Shown here piece after piece: positions 27,174-35,108 of a stretch of DNA of 64,000 nt; the stretch's first letter is position 1; every line of letters starts with the position of its first letter. The notes under the pieces were generated by a model. It was not told the origin of the DNA. It did no database searches and saw nothing but the letters and a program-made list of their open reading frames with translations. This DNA is from Formosa sp. Hel1_31_208 (lineage in GTDB: Bacteria; Bacteroidota; Bacteroidia; Flavobacteriales; Flavobacteriaceae): positions 2,893,001 through 2,957,000 of the forward strand of contig NZ_LT629733.1 in NCBI RefSeq assembly GCF_900104785.1, read 5' to 3'. The position numbers and the translations under genes were made by a program.

Positions 27174-28613
27174 ATGACTGATATACATAAACTTCAACTC
27201 AATAAAGATGACATGAAGCAGTTGGGCTATCAGGTTATTGATACCATTGTTGCCCATTTTGAAACTGAACACTTAAAAAAGCCTGTCGCAACAGCTACAA
27301 GACAAGAAATGGATTCTCTTTTTAGCACCAATGTTCCAGAAAATCCAACGCCATTTCAAGATGTTTTAGAATTTATTATCAAAGAAGTGCTACCAAATAG
27401 TAATATTGTATCGCATCCTAAGTCATTTTCTTTTGTACCTGGCCCGAGTAATTATGTGAGTGTAATGGCCGATACTTTAGCTACTGGATTCAATGTGTTT
27501 TCTGGCGGATGGGTAGCCTCTCCTGCAGCAGCAGAACTAGAAATTGTCACTATTGACTGGCTCCTAAAACTGTTTAAATTTCCAACTAAAAAAGGCGGTG
27601 GAATTTTCACTAGTGGTGGTTCTATGGCAAACCTCACAGCACTAGTTACAGCAAGACGACAATGTTGTGGTGATGACTTTTCAAAGGCTATCATTTATTT
27701 ATCAGATCAAACCCACTCTTCTAATATTAAAGCCATTAGAGTATTGGGATTTAAAAAAGAACAAGTTCGGATTATACCTACCGATCTCGAATATAAAATC
27801 GCTATCAATAAATTGAAAAATGCCATTGCAAAAGACAGACTTGAAGGCTTACAACCCTTTTGTATCATTGCTTCTGCTGGAACTACAAATACAGGAACTG
27901 TTGATCCATTAAACGAAATTTCAAAAATTTGCAAATCTGAGAAACTATGGTTTCATGTTGACGGTGCTTACGGAGGCGCAGCTATATTAGCTGAAAAAGG
28001 AAAACAATTATTAAAAGGTATAGAGAAAGCAGATTCGCTCACTATTGATCCTCATAAATGGTTATTTCAACCCTATGAAATGGGTTGCCTTTTAGTCAAA
28101 AATCATAAATGGTTGAGTAAAACATTTAGCGAAAAACCTGAATATTTAAGAGATATTGAAGGCAATACCTCTGAAATTAATTTTTATGACCATGGCATTC
28201 AACTCACCAGACGTTTTAGAGCACTAAAATTTTATATGTCATTAAAGACCTTCGGACTTAATGCGTTTAAGCAAGCTGTGAGTTATTCTATCGATCTCGC
28301 TGAAGAGGTTGAGAACTTCTTAAGACAGAGTTCAAATTGGGAAGTGCTCTCTCCAGCAACGTTGGCCGTTATAAATTTTAGATATCATCCAATCGGCGTT
28401 TCACTAACTGAAAAATCATTAGATAACTTAAACCAACATATATCCAAACAGGTCATGCGATCAAGAGAAGCCTTGCTAGTTACGACTGTTATTCAGAATC
28501 AAGTGGTATTGCGCATGTGTTTAATTAATCCACGTACTACAATGACTGATGTGAAAGACACGCTATTATTATGTGAATCAATCGCTAAAGAGAAATGTGA
28601 GTCTTTTGTTTAA
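27174..28613 (+). CDS. PLP-dependent group II amino-acid decarboxylase
   Basis: A 479-residue cytoplasmic enzyme of the aromatic/glutamate/aspartate decarboxylase family. Motifs are HVDGAYGGAA, the PLP Schiff-base lysine Lys295 in DPHKWLFQP, and AGTTNTGTVDPL. The ATG at 27174 (MTDIHKLQL) is preferred to 27105, which overlaps the preceding gene and adds 23 unconserved residues. It lies 59 bp after the cco operon on the same strand. Substrate cannot be decided by eye: aromatic L-amino acids, glutamate or diaminobutyrate are all possible. Confidence 0.87.
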   Translation: MTDIHKLQLNKDDMKQLGYQVIDTIVAHFETEHLKKPVATATRQEMDSLFSTNVPENPTPFQDVLEFIIKEVLPNSNIVSHPKSFSFVPGPSNYVSVMADTLATGFNVFSGGWVASPAAAELEIVTIDWLLKLFKFPTKKGGGIFTSGGSMANLTALVTARRQCCGDDFSKAIIYLSDQTHSSNIKAIRVLGFKKEQVRIIPTDLEYKIAINKLKNAIAKDRLEGLQPFCIIASAGTTNTGTVDPLNEISKICKSEKLWFHVDGAYGGAAILAEKGKQLLKGIEKADSLTIDPHKWLFQPYEMGCLLVKNHKWLSKTFSEKPEYLRDIEGNTSEINFYDHGIQLTRRFRALKFYMSLKTFGLNAFKQAVSYSIDLAEEVENFLRQSSNWEVLSPATLAVINFRYHPIGVSLTEKSLDNLNQHISKQVMRSREALLVTTVIQNQVVLRMCLINPRTTMTDVKDTLLLCESIAKEKCESFV

Positions 28614-28632
28614 GAACTTAATCCTAGTTAAA

Positions 28633-28675
28633 TGATATTTATCATATTATTTAAGCAAAGGTAATGGTAACTTTA
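28633..28675 (+). promoter_or_regulatory. Fnr-type box and -7 element of the CBS gene
   Basis: Palindrome TGATATTTATCA at 28633-28644 and a TAACTTTA -7 element 35 bp further (28668-28675). The predicted start near 28681 leaves about 19 bases before the ATG at 28700. Spacing is identical to that at the cco operon. Confidence 0.72.
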
Positions 28676-28699
28676 ATTGTCACTTAAATACTGAAGATT

Positions 28700-29119
28700 A
28701 TGAAAAAAAATATGCCTGTTTCAACAATAATGACGACTGAGGTCATTACCCTAAATAAAAATGATAATTTAGATACTGCAGAAGCACTATTTAAGAAAAA
28801 TAAAATCCGCCATATTCCCGTTGTTGATGGGAATAAGATTTTGGGCATGCTAAGTTACACAGATTTACTTAGGATAAGTTTTGCAGATGCTGTTGATGAG
28901 CTTGATGAGGAAGTGGACACTATCGTTTATAACATGTTCACTATCGAGCAAGTTATGGCTAAAAACTTAATTAGTGTCGATTCTGATACCACTATAAAAG
29001 AGGTCGCTGAAATTCTTTCTAAAAAAGAATTTCACGCGTTACCTGTAGTAGATAATGCTCAGCTGGTTGGTATTGTGACAACCACAGATCTCATCAATTA
29101 TTTACTGAGACACTTTTAA
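28700..29119 (+). CDS. CBS-domain-pair protein
   Basis: A 139-residue cytoplasmic protein made of two CBS repeats (about 4-60 and 75-137), recognised by VSTIMTTEVITLNKND ... IRHIPVVDGNKILGMLSYTDLL and its second copy FHALPVVDNAQLVGIVTTTDLI. CBS pairs bind adenine nucleotides such as AMP or ATP and usually regulate a partner. No partner domain is fused. An Fnr-type promoter drives it, so its role is probably linked to low-oxygen metabolism. A long hairpin follows. Confidence 0.9.
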   Translation: MKKNMPVSTIMTTEVITLNKNDNLDTAEALFKKNKIRHIPVVDGNKILGMLSYTDLLRISFADAVDELDEEVDTIVYNMFTIEQVMAKNLISVDSDTTIKEVAEILSKKEFHALPVVDNAQLVGIVTTTDLINYLLRHF

Positions 29120-29136
29120 ATTATAGTCATACGAAG

Positions 29137-29190
29137 AATAATAACTCATTAAGACTCACATTGTGAAATGTTGTTTAATGAGTTGTTATT
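29137..29190 (+). terminator. long hairpin after the CBS gene
   Basis: A 16-bp stem (29137-29152 with 29175-29190, one G-T wobble) around a 22-base loop that itself has a short CACATTGTG inverted pair. The T-run after it is short, so it may be a weak terminator. Confidence 0.5.
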
Positions 29191-29253
29191 TTATATATGA
29201 CAATGTTATGCTATTTTATTAATTTTTAGATATTTGTCAAAAAAGAAATATTT

Positions 29254-29703
29254 ATGTTTTCAAAAGCTTGCGAATACGGTATTAGAGCATCCATATGTAT
29301 TGCTAAAAACTCGTATGAAGGCAAAAGAATTAGTTTGAAAGACATTTCAGAAGGCATAAATTCACCACAAGCCTTTACTGCTAAAATATTACAAGCCTTG
29401 GTTAAGCACAAAGTTATTAAATCGGTGAAAGGTGCTTATGGTGGTTTTGAAATAGATAAGAGAGATATCTCACAAATAAGACTCTCTCAAATTGTCAAAG
29501 CCATTGATGGTGATAAAATATATGTAGGCTGTGGATTAGGTCTAGAAGAGTGTGATGAAAATCATCCCTGTCCAGTACATGACAAATTCAAGTCCATACG
29601 AAATGATTTAGAAAACATGCTAGTGCATACCAATTTGGAAGAGTTAGCTTTAAACTTAAAAAAAGGAAATGCTTTTTTAAAGATTAAAGATCAAAAACAA
29701 TAA
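29254..29703 (+). CDS. Rrf2-family transcriptional regulator with candidate Fe-S cysteines
   Basis: A 149-residue winged-helix regulator (MFSKACEYGIRASICIA start, typical of Rrf2). Three cysteines lie at 93, 100 and 106 (C-x6-C-x5-C). IscR and NsrR bind an Fe-S cluster through a similar triad, and NsrR senses nitric oxide. With nos genes nearby, a role in nitric oxide or Fe-S sensing is attractive but inferred. The purine nucleoside phosphorylase gene follows 25 bp downstream and may be co-transcribed, which is unexpected for a NO sensor. Confidence 0.85.
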   Translation: MFSKACEYGIRASICIAKNSYEGKRISLKDISEGINSPQAFTAKILQALVKHKVIKSVKGAYGGFEIDKRDISQIRLSQIVKAIDGDKIYVGCGLGLEECDENHPCPVHDKFKSIRNDLENMLVHTNLEELALNLKKGNAFLKIKDQKQ

Positions 29704-29728
29704 AATCGATAAATAGAATTTCACACTT

Positions 29729-30430
29729 ATGAGTATTCATATAGAAGCCAAAAAAGGAGACATTGCAGAAACCGTATTATTGCCTGGAGATCCAATGCGA
29801 GCAAAATGGATAGCCGAGACGTTCTTTGATGAGCCAAAGCTCTACAATGATGTTCGTGGCATGTTAGGCTACACAGGCACGTATAAGGGCAAACCTGTCT
29901 CTGTACAAGGCACAGGAATGGGCATTCCGTCTACTTTAATCTATTGTCATGAACTTATTAATGAATACGGCGTAAAAAACTTAATACGCGTTGGCTCTAC
30001 AGGATCCTATCAGAAATACGTAAAAATTAGAGATATCGTTATTGCCATGGCTGCATCTTCAACTTCCGGAATTAATAATTCGCGATTTATAAATGCCGAT
30101 TATGCACCTACTGCAGATTTCGATTTGTTTATGAAGGCAGCACAATATACTAAAAAACATAACATTCCTATTAAAGCAGGGAATGTATTATCTTCAGATG
30201 AGTTTTATGAGGATGATTTTAATTCGTACAAAAAATGGGCAGAATTTGGCGTGCTCTGCGTAGAAATGGAAACCGCTGGCATTTATACCATCGCTGCAAA
30301 ACACAATGTGAGTGCGCTTTCTATACTTACAGTTTCAGATTCCTTAGTGACAAAAGAAGCCACTTCGGCAGATGAACGCGAATCTACATTCAACACGATG
30401 ATTGAAATCGCGCTGTCAACTCTAGAATAA
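29729..30430 (+). CDS. deoD: purine-nucleoside phosphorylase, DeoD type
   Basis: A 233-residue enzyme of the trimer/hexamer PNP/UdP family that splits purine nucleosides with phosphate. Recognisable features are VLLPGDPMRAKWIAE at the N-terminus, the phosphate-binding RVGSTGSY (about 88-95), and EMETAGIYTIA with the substrate-contacting Glu residues. Length matches bacterial DeoD. It converges on the nos cluster with a 6-bp gap. Confidence 0.93.
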   Translation: MSIHIEAKKGDIAETVLLPGDPMRAKWIAETFFDEPKLYNDVRGMLGYTGTYKGKPVSVQGTGMGIPSTLIYCHELINEYGVKNLIRVGSTGSYQKYVKIRDIVIAMAASSTSGINNSRFINADYAPTADFDLFMKAAQYTKKHNIPIKAGNVLSSDEFYEDDFNSYKKWAEFGVLCVEMETAGIYTIAAKHNVSALSILTVSDSLVTKEATSADERESTFNTMIEIALSTLE

Positions 30431-30436
30431 TAGGAA

Positions 30437-30892
30437 TTACACTTTAAAATATTTAAAATATGCTTCGATTAATTGCTCCAATTGATGTAAAGCAGCCTCA
30501 GAAGTTGTACGATCTGTTTGTTCCCTTAATATTGAAATCTCATCTAACATAGGTACTAAAACAATATGTAATTGATCATGTGGTTCCCCTTTCATTGAAC
30601 AGTTTTGAATCACATAACTCGTTTGCTTAGCTAAATCATCTCCAAGCGCTTTATAGTCGGACGACTTTCTTTTTTTAAATACTGAAATAATAGAATCCAT
30701 CTTCTGAACACCTTCATGGGTTTCTATGTTTGCAACCCATTTTTTACCATTATCCAACTTGAGTTGTAAGGTATCTAAAACTGCTATATGTTCAGAACTA
30801 GAAACAGATTCTGAGCTCGTCTTTTTCTCTTCATTCTTGCAGCCTACTCCTAAAATTATGAGTAGAATTGCTGCTGTTAATAGTCTTTTCAT
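30437..30892 (-). CDS. small lipoprotein at the end of the nos cluster
   Basis: A 151-residue predicted lipoprotein (lipobox GVGC, Cys18). After a Ser-rich linker it appears wholly helical. A segment reads NCSMKGEPHDQLHIVLVP, whose Cys, Met and two His residues could bind a metal such as copper. It sits 18 bp after nosY in the same direction, so it is probably part of the nosDFY transcript. No family was recognised; a role in copper supply to NosZ is only a suggestion from context. Confidence 0.65.
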   Translation of the reverse strand: MKRLLTAAILLIILGVGCKNEEKKTSSESVSSSEHIAVLDTLQLKLDNGKKWVANIETHEGVQKMDSIISVFKKRKSSDYKALGDDLAKQTSYVIQNCSMKGEPHDQLHIVLVPMLDEISILREQTDRTTSEAALHQLEQLIEAYFKYFKV

Positions 30893-30910
30893 GATGATAA
30901 AAATAATGAA

Positions 30911-31693
30911 TTAAAAATCTTTCTTTTTCGATTTAAATACAATCCGAAATACGGGCAAAATCACCCAAACCGAAAGCATTGCTAATGAAACCATGAGTCC
31001 GAAACTAGTTCCGAAGAATTGCTTAAAAATAGCTCCAGTATAGCCTAATAATGCAGAAATATCAAGTTTCAAAAGTATAAGTGTTCTTGACAAATCTATA
31101 GGATTTAGCATGGTACCAAAAAGCGATACTTTATCTAGCGGATAGTCTTCAAACATAATCAAGGTCATTAAAAACAAACCGTCATAAATGATGGCTAAAA
31201 ATAACCAAAGCAATATCGCATAACCAAAACCTTTAATTTTATTTTCATTAGACAAGGCGATATTAAAGGCTAAAGCTGTAAAAATTAAGGATAAAAACGT
31301 TCCAGTGACCAACAGTAAAGAAAAATCCCAAATCGCACTACTCTCAAACAAACCATAGAATACAAACGGAATTCCCAATCCGAGAATTAAACTCATCGAT
31401 AAGGATAAGGCTACACCCAAATATTGTCCTAAAAATATGGATGAACGCTTTAAAGGCTGTGCCAATAAAAGCTCAGTAAATTCTTTAGAATTATAATAGT
31501 ACATCACTCCAAAAATGGTTCCTATTAACGGCACTAAAACAATGATGACATTCATTAAGGTAATCACCGCTTTTGACAAATCATTATTTAAAAATAAGAG
31601 GACCACACCTAAGAGCAAATAGAAAGCAAAATAGACGTAACTCCAACGGCTACGCATCAAATCGAAAAAACTATATTTTAATATTTTAAGCAT
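30911..31693 (-). CDS. nosY: nos ABC transporter permease NosY
   Basis: A 260-residue polytopic protein with six predicted helices of the ABC-2 type. It overlaps nosF by 8 bp. NosDFY is required to assemble the CuZ centre of NosZ, and recent work on other bacteria supports NosDFY passing copper or sulfur-linked cargo through NosD. The gene order nosD-nosF-nosY is canonical, which secures the assignment. Confidence 0.9.
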   Translation of the reverse strand: MLKILKYSFFDLMRSRWSYVYFAFYLLLGVVLLFLNNDLSKAVITLMNVIIVLVPLIGTIFGVMYYYNSKEFTELLLAQPLKRSSIFLGQYLGVALSLSMSLILGLGIPFVFYGLFESSAIWDFSLLLVTGTFLSLIFTALAFNIALSNENKIKGFGYAILLWLFLAIIYDGLFLMTLIMFEDYPLDKVSLFGTMLNPIDLSRTLILLKLDISALLGYTGAIFKQFFGTSFGLMVSLAMLSVWVILPVFRIVFKSKKKDF

Positions 31694-32393
31694 GGTTTTC
31701 AGTTAATATAGACGCAATTGCATGTTCAAAATCAGGCTGCTTGGTCTTGGTTTTTAATTCTGAAATAGAGCCTTTAAAGTAGATGTTGCCTTCTAGCAAA
31801 AACACAATTTCATCTGAAACTTCCTCAACAAAACTCATAATGTGCGATGTAATTAGGATTGTCTTTCCTTTAGCTTTTTCAACTTGTATTAAATCCTTTA
31901 ATCGGATGAGAGAAATTGGATCCAATCCAGTAGTAGGCTCATCTAAAATAATTAAAGGGCTATCAAACATAAAGGTGAGAACAATATTCACTTTTTGCTT
32001 CGTTCCTCCTGAGAGATTCCCTAGCTTTTTATCTAAAAATGGCTTTAATTTAAAGAGTTCAATCAAATGTTGATCTTCATCAGTAAACTGACGCAAATCC
32101 TTGATCATTTTAATCAATTCTTTAACTTTTAAATTACTCGGGAAATTTGCTATTTGTGGTAAATAGTCAATTTTATGTCTGTACTCTGAATTTTTCTTCA
32201 CGTCCTCACCAAAGACAGTAATCTGTCCTTTGTTAGGAATGACCATCCCAAGAATAGCTTTAATTAAGGTTGTTTTTCCTGAGCCGTTCGGGCCGAGTAC
32301 AGCAAAAATCCCACCTTCGTCAATCGTCAAGTCCAAACCGCTCAACACCTGATTCTTTCCAAATTTTTTATGTAAATTTTGAATGCTTACCAT
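31686..32393 (-). CDS. nosF: nos ABC transporter ATPase NosF
   Basis: A 235-residue ABC ATPase with Walker A GPNGSGKTT, signature LSGGTKQKV, and Walker B with switch LIILDEPTTGLDP. It overlaps nosD by 7 bp and nosY by 8 bp, implying translational coupling. It energises the NosDFY complex in the inner membrane. Confidence 0.93.
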   Translation of the reverse strand: MVSIQNLHKKFGKNQVLSGLDLTIDEGGIFAVLGPNGSGKTTLIKAILGMVIPNKGQITVFGEDVKKNSEYRHKIDYLPQIANFPSNLKVKELIKMIKDLRQFTDEDQHLIELFKLKPFLDKKLGNLSGGTKQKVNIVLTFMFDSPLIILDEPTTGLDPISLIRLKDLIQVEKAKGKTILITSHIMSFVEEVSDEIVFLLEGNIYFKGSISELKTKTKQPDFEHAIASILTENHA

Positions 32394-33625
32394 GTCACTT
32401 TTTTTGTTAATGGATGATGATCTAAAAGATTATCTGGCGTGAACACTGGAGATACTTTTTCAGAAAAATCGATAATATCTATAAATAAACTGCGCAATAA
32501 AATAATGGTTTCTGGCGTGCGATTTACAACATAAGAAAACAATTTTACTGGTCTGTATGGAATATCTCCTACACCATCTTTATCGAGGTCATAACCTGTA
32601 TAATTGCTCCAAAAATTTCGATCGAAAATATTATCGTTTACTTTACTATTGTAAGCAATATCAAAAGAATTGTACAAAAAGTTATTCTCAATAAACTGAT
32701 TGGCGTAACAGGCACCACGGACTTTCAAAGCCCATCCATTATTTTTAAAATTGTTGTTTTTGTAGATGACTCGATTTGTGCCTTCTATATTAATTCCGAT
32801 GGTATTTTGCTCAAAGGTATTACCAATAATTTCAGCATCGTTAATTTCTTTTAAAAGCATGCCGTAAGATGCGGTTCCCCAATTCTCTCTAAAGGTATTA
32901 TTGAGCATTTTTATTTTTTTGGAAAACATAACAGCGACGCCTGCTCCATTATTTTCAAAGGTATTATCCTCATAAACATCGTCGTTTGAAAACATAAAAT
33001 GCAAACCATATCTAATATTTAAAGCACTCACATTGTTTTTAATGATACAATCATCAGAAAATTCTAAATAAATTCCATCACGAACATGCTCAATATAATT
33101 ATGTTCGATTTCAATGTGATGACTATACCACAATTGGATCCCATTTCCGGAGTTGTGTTCCTCAACTGCATCACCAACAATCTTATTGTGATATACTTTT
33201 CCGTGATGAGACTTTTCTATATAAATTCCGAAGAACAACTTTTCGAGTACTAAATTTTTAATGACGAAATTTTTACTTTTCTTGACGCGAATCGCAGCGT
33301 AGTCTTGAGTATAACTCGTGCCGACATTGATAATAAACAGACCGTCAACAGTGACATTATCTGAAACTATAGTAATTATCTCACCCTTTAATTCACCATC
33401 AATCACTGGATAATCTTTACCAATTATAGTCAATGGTTTATCAACCAAAATATTATACGCCTTGTACGTCCCCTTTTCTATTACGATAGTATCAAAATCT
33501 TTAGCTTGGCTAATGGCGTTCTTTAATGTCGTAATCGGGCAAGTTGTACAGACTTCGATAGTTTGTGCGCATGCAATTAATGACATTAAACACCCTATAA
33601 AAAAAGCCGTTATCGTCTTATTCAT
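32387..33625 (-). CDS. nosD: nitrous oxide reductase maturation protein NosD
   Basis: A 412-residue periplasmic protein with a signal peptide (ending LIACAQ). Most of it is a right-handed parallel beta-helix made of repeated N-N-rich coils (GIYLEFSDDCIIKNNVSA, NDVYEDNTFENNGAGV). NosD docks on the NosFY transporter and hands cargo to apo-NosZ. The cupin gene ends 2 bp upstream, so the genes are tightly linked. Confidence 0.93.
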   Translation of the reverse strand: MNKTITAFFIGCLMSLIACAQTIEVCTTCPITTLKNAISQAKDFDTIVIEKGTYKAYNILVDKPLTIIGKDYPVIDGELKGEIITIVSDNVTVDGLFIINVGTSYTQDYAAIRVKKSKNFVIKNLVLEKLFFGIYIEKSHHGKVYHNKIVGDAVEEHNSGNGIQLWYSHHIEIEHNYIEHVRDGIYLEFSDDCIIKNNVSALNIRYGLHFMFSNDDVYEDNTFENNGAGVAVMFSKKIKMLNNTFRENWGTASYGMLLKEINDAEIIGNTFEQNTIGINIEGTNRVIYKNNNFKNNGWALKVRGACYANQFIENNFLYNSFDIAYNSKVNDNIFDRNFWSNYTGYDLDKDGVGDIPYRPVKLFSYVVNRTPETIILLRSLFIDIIDFSEKVSPVFTPDNLLDHHPLTKKVTW

Positions 33626-33627
33626 AC

Positions 33628-33924
33628 TTATCGTATAATTAGAAATTTTGAGTTTTCACTTGCTTCAACCCAATGGGCAGTATCCTTCGGAAAACCAAAT
33701 AACTGATGCTTGGTGAGTTGATATTCTAACCCATCAATAAAAAAAGTGATTGCACCTTCGAGTACCAGTAATTGAGCATCTGTCGGAGAGGTATGCTTCG
33801 GAAAAACGGCATTCTTTTCTAAACTTATCTGAAGAATTTCCTTAGCATTAATATCCAGTATTTTTCCAGCGTTTAATCCGTCATAAGGCGTTAAATTAAT
33901 AAGGTCATTAATTTCGTAGGTCAT
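33628..33924 (-). CDS. small cupin protein of the nos cluster
   Basis: A 98-residue single-domain cupin without a signal peptide, so probably cytoplasmic. It has a beta-barrel pattern (FPKHTSPTDAQLLVLEGAITFFIDGLEYQL) with one His (PKHTSP) but not the full HxH...H metal set. It lies 2 bp from both nosL and nosD. Small cupins recur in Bacteroidota nos clusters as I recall, but their role is unknown; sensing or redox buffering is possible. Confidence 0.75.
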   Translation of the reverse strand: MTYEINDLINLTPYDGLNAGKILDINAKEILQISLEKNAVFPKHTSPTDAQLLVLEGAITFFIDGLEYQLTKHQLFGFPKDTAHWVEASENSKFLIIR

Positions 33925-33926
33925 GA

Positions 33927-34364
33927 TTATCGGTTTAAATGTGTTAATAATTCATCCCAAGTGTATATTGTTCCTCCCTTTTCTGCTTGCGTTGCTTTGG
34001 CGTCAGATAGATTTTCAAATGCTGATAAATAGGCACCCATCGGACTGGGAATGTTTTCACTTATTAAAAATGTGGCTTGAGTCGCATCAATAAGAGCTTC
34101 GGGCTCTGAGTAGTTATTTGATAAATACAATGCGATTTCAGAGGTGTCAAATTCATCTAAAAAATTGACCATACATTCGGTCGCATCAAACTTATAGACC
34201 TTTCCTTTTTTTGTAACTACCTCTGCTGCATGAATTTTATCAACAATGGTCATTTTGCAGAAATGACAACCATCGCTACCATAATCTATGGGTTTTGGTG
34301 ACACATTACAGCTGAAAAATAGGCACAGCAATGCAATGATAGAATAGTGTTTTAGTGTTTGCAT
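33927..34364 (-). CDS. nosL: copper-binding lipoprotein NosL
   Basis: A 145-residue lipoprotein (lipobox FFSC, Cys19). The NosL motif GCHFCKMTIVD follows about residue 31, and FDATECMVNFL supplies further Cys/Met residues; NosL binds Cu(I) and delivers it to NosZ. The start codon lies in a 26-bp tandem duplication, so the first codons echo the leader sequence (see repeat entry). It ends 2 bp before the cupin gene. Confidence 0.92.
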   Translation of the reverse strand: MQTLKHYSIIALLCLFFSCNVSPKPIDYGSDGCHFCKMTIVDKIHAAEVVTKKGKVYKFDATECMVNFLDEFDTSEIALYLSNNYSEPEALIDATQATFLISENIPSPMGAYLSAFENLSDAKATQAEKGGTIYTWDELLTHLNR

Positions 34365-34386
34365 GATGTTTAGTGTTTTAGTGTTT
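34345..34386. repeat. 26-bp-period duplication across the nosL start codon
   Basis: The 16-mer TAGTGTTTTAGTGTTT occurs exactly at 34345-34360 and 34371-34386. One copy encodes part of the NosL signal peptide and the other lies in its leader; the ATG (34364) falls between. The 16-mer itself has an internal TTTTAGTG repeat. Confidence 0.85.
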
Positions 34387-34395
34387 TGATCGTAT

Positions 34396-34995
34396 TTACA
34401 TAGTCAATGATTTTTGGTGTTGTTTTTTACCTACAAAAAAAGCAATAAATGAGGTTGCAATACCCAAAGCTAAAAATAAAGCACCTAGTTGTGGGTAAGA
34501 GTGTGCCCTAAAATTCAGAATATCCCGACTGCCAAAAAGTGGTGGCTGAAATCCCATTTGTGTCCCATCAGGATTGGTAAATTTCATAATGGCCTTTGGA
34601 TCGAGATTATGACCATAATCGTGTTCCCACAAATAAAAGTCATACATCCCAGCAGAGCTTAAAACAATCATTATAATAAACCATCCTAAAAACCATTTGT
34701 AGTTTCCTTTCCAAGCAATTAATAAACCTAAAAAACTGGTAATTAGAATACCTGCTGGAAAGATTTTAAACTCAGGAATGGCATCAGGAATATACTTCAT
34801 ACCAACATAGTGGTTCATGAGGTTGATATTTTTGATATCATGCGGATTGGCATCAGAAAAGTCATTAATATGAATATACATACCTAAAGGCGTAGGATAT
34901 TGCGGTGCTTCTAATGTAATCTTCCACAGCGGAAATAAAAATAAACCTAAGGGTAGAATGGTTGCAAGCAACATGATGATGTTCGACTTTTTCAT
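34396..34995 (-). CDS. nos-cluster membrane protein, possible NosB counterpart
   Basis: A 199-residue membrane protein with about four helices (8-28, 84-100, 104-120, 168-190) and two extramembrane loops (PQYPTPLGMYIHINDF ... and WEHDYGHNLDPKAIMKFT). No family was firmly recognised. It lies directly after nosZ, the position of NosB in other clade II clusters, and 31 bp before nosL. His-rich and Met-containing loops would suit metal contact. It is separated from nosZ by a strong terminator. Identity with NosB is only positional inference. Confidence 0.65.
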   Translation of the reverse strand: MKKSNIIMLLATILPLGLFLFPLWKITLEAPQYPTPLGMYIHINDFSDANPHDIKNINLMNHYVGMKYIPDAIPEFKIFPAGILITSFLGLLIAWKGNYKWFLGWFIIMIVLSSAGMYDFYLWEHDYGHNLDPKAIMKFTNPDGTQMGFQPPLFGSRDILNFRAHSYPQLGALFLALGIATSFIAFFVGKKQHQKSLTM

Positions 34996-35027
34996 CGTAA
35001 AATATTTAGTGATTTTTATAGTGTTTT

Positions 35028-35065
35028 AATAAAAAGGCGAGAGCGATAAAATTACTCTCGCCTTT
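35028..35065 (-). terminator. terminator directly after nosZ
   Basis: On the minus strand, a perfect 11-bp GC-rich stem (35065-35055 with 35043-35033) around an 11-base loop, ending in a T-run. It lies 44 bp after the nosZ stop and before the accessory genes, which would make nosZ mRNA far more abundant than the maturation genes. Confidence 0.85.
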
Positions 35066-35108
35066 GATATAGGAAAATAAACACTAAAACAAAATTTCCC
35101 TAAATTCT

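Noticed and set aside
29228..29239. AGATATTTGTCA before the Rrf2 gene
   Set aside because: Two mismatches to the Fnr-type box, and it lies too close to the start codon.
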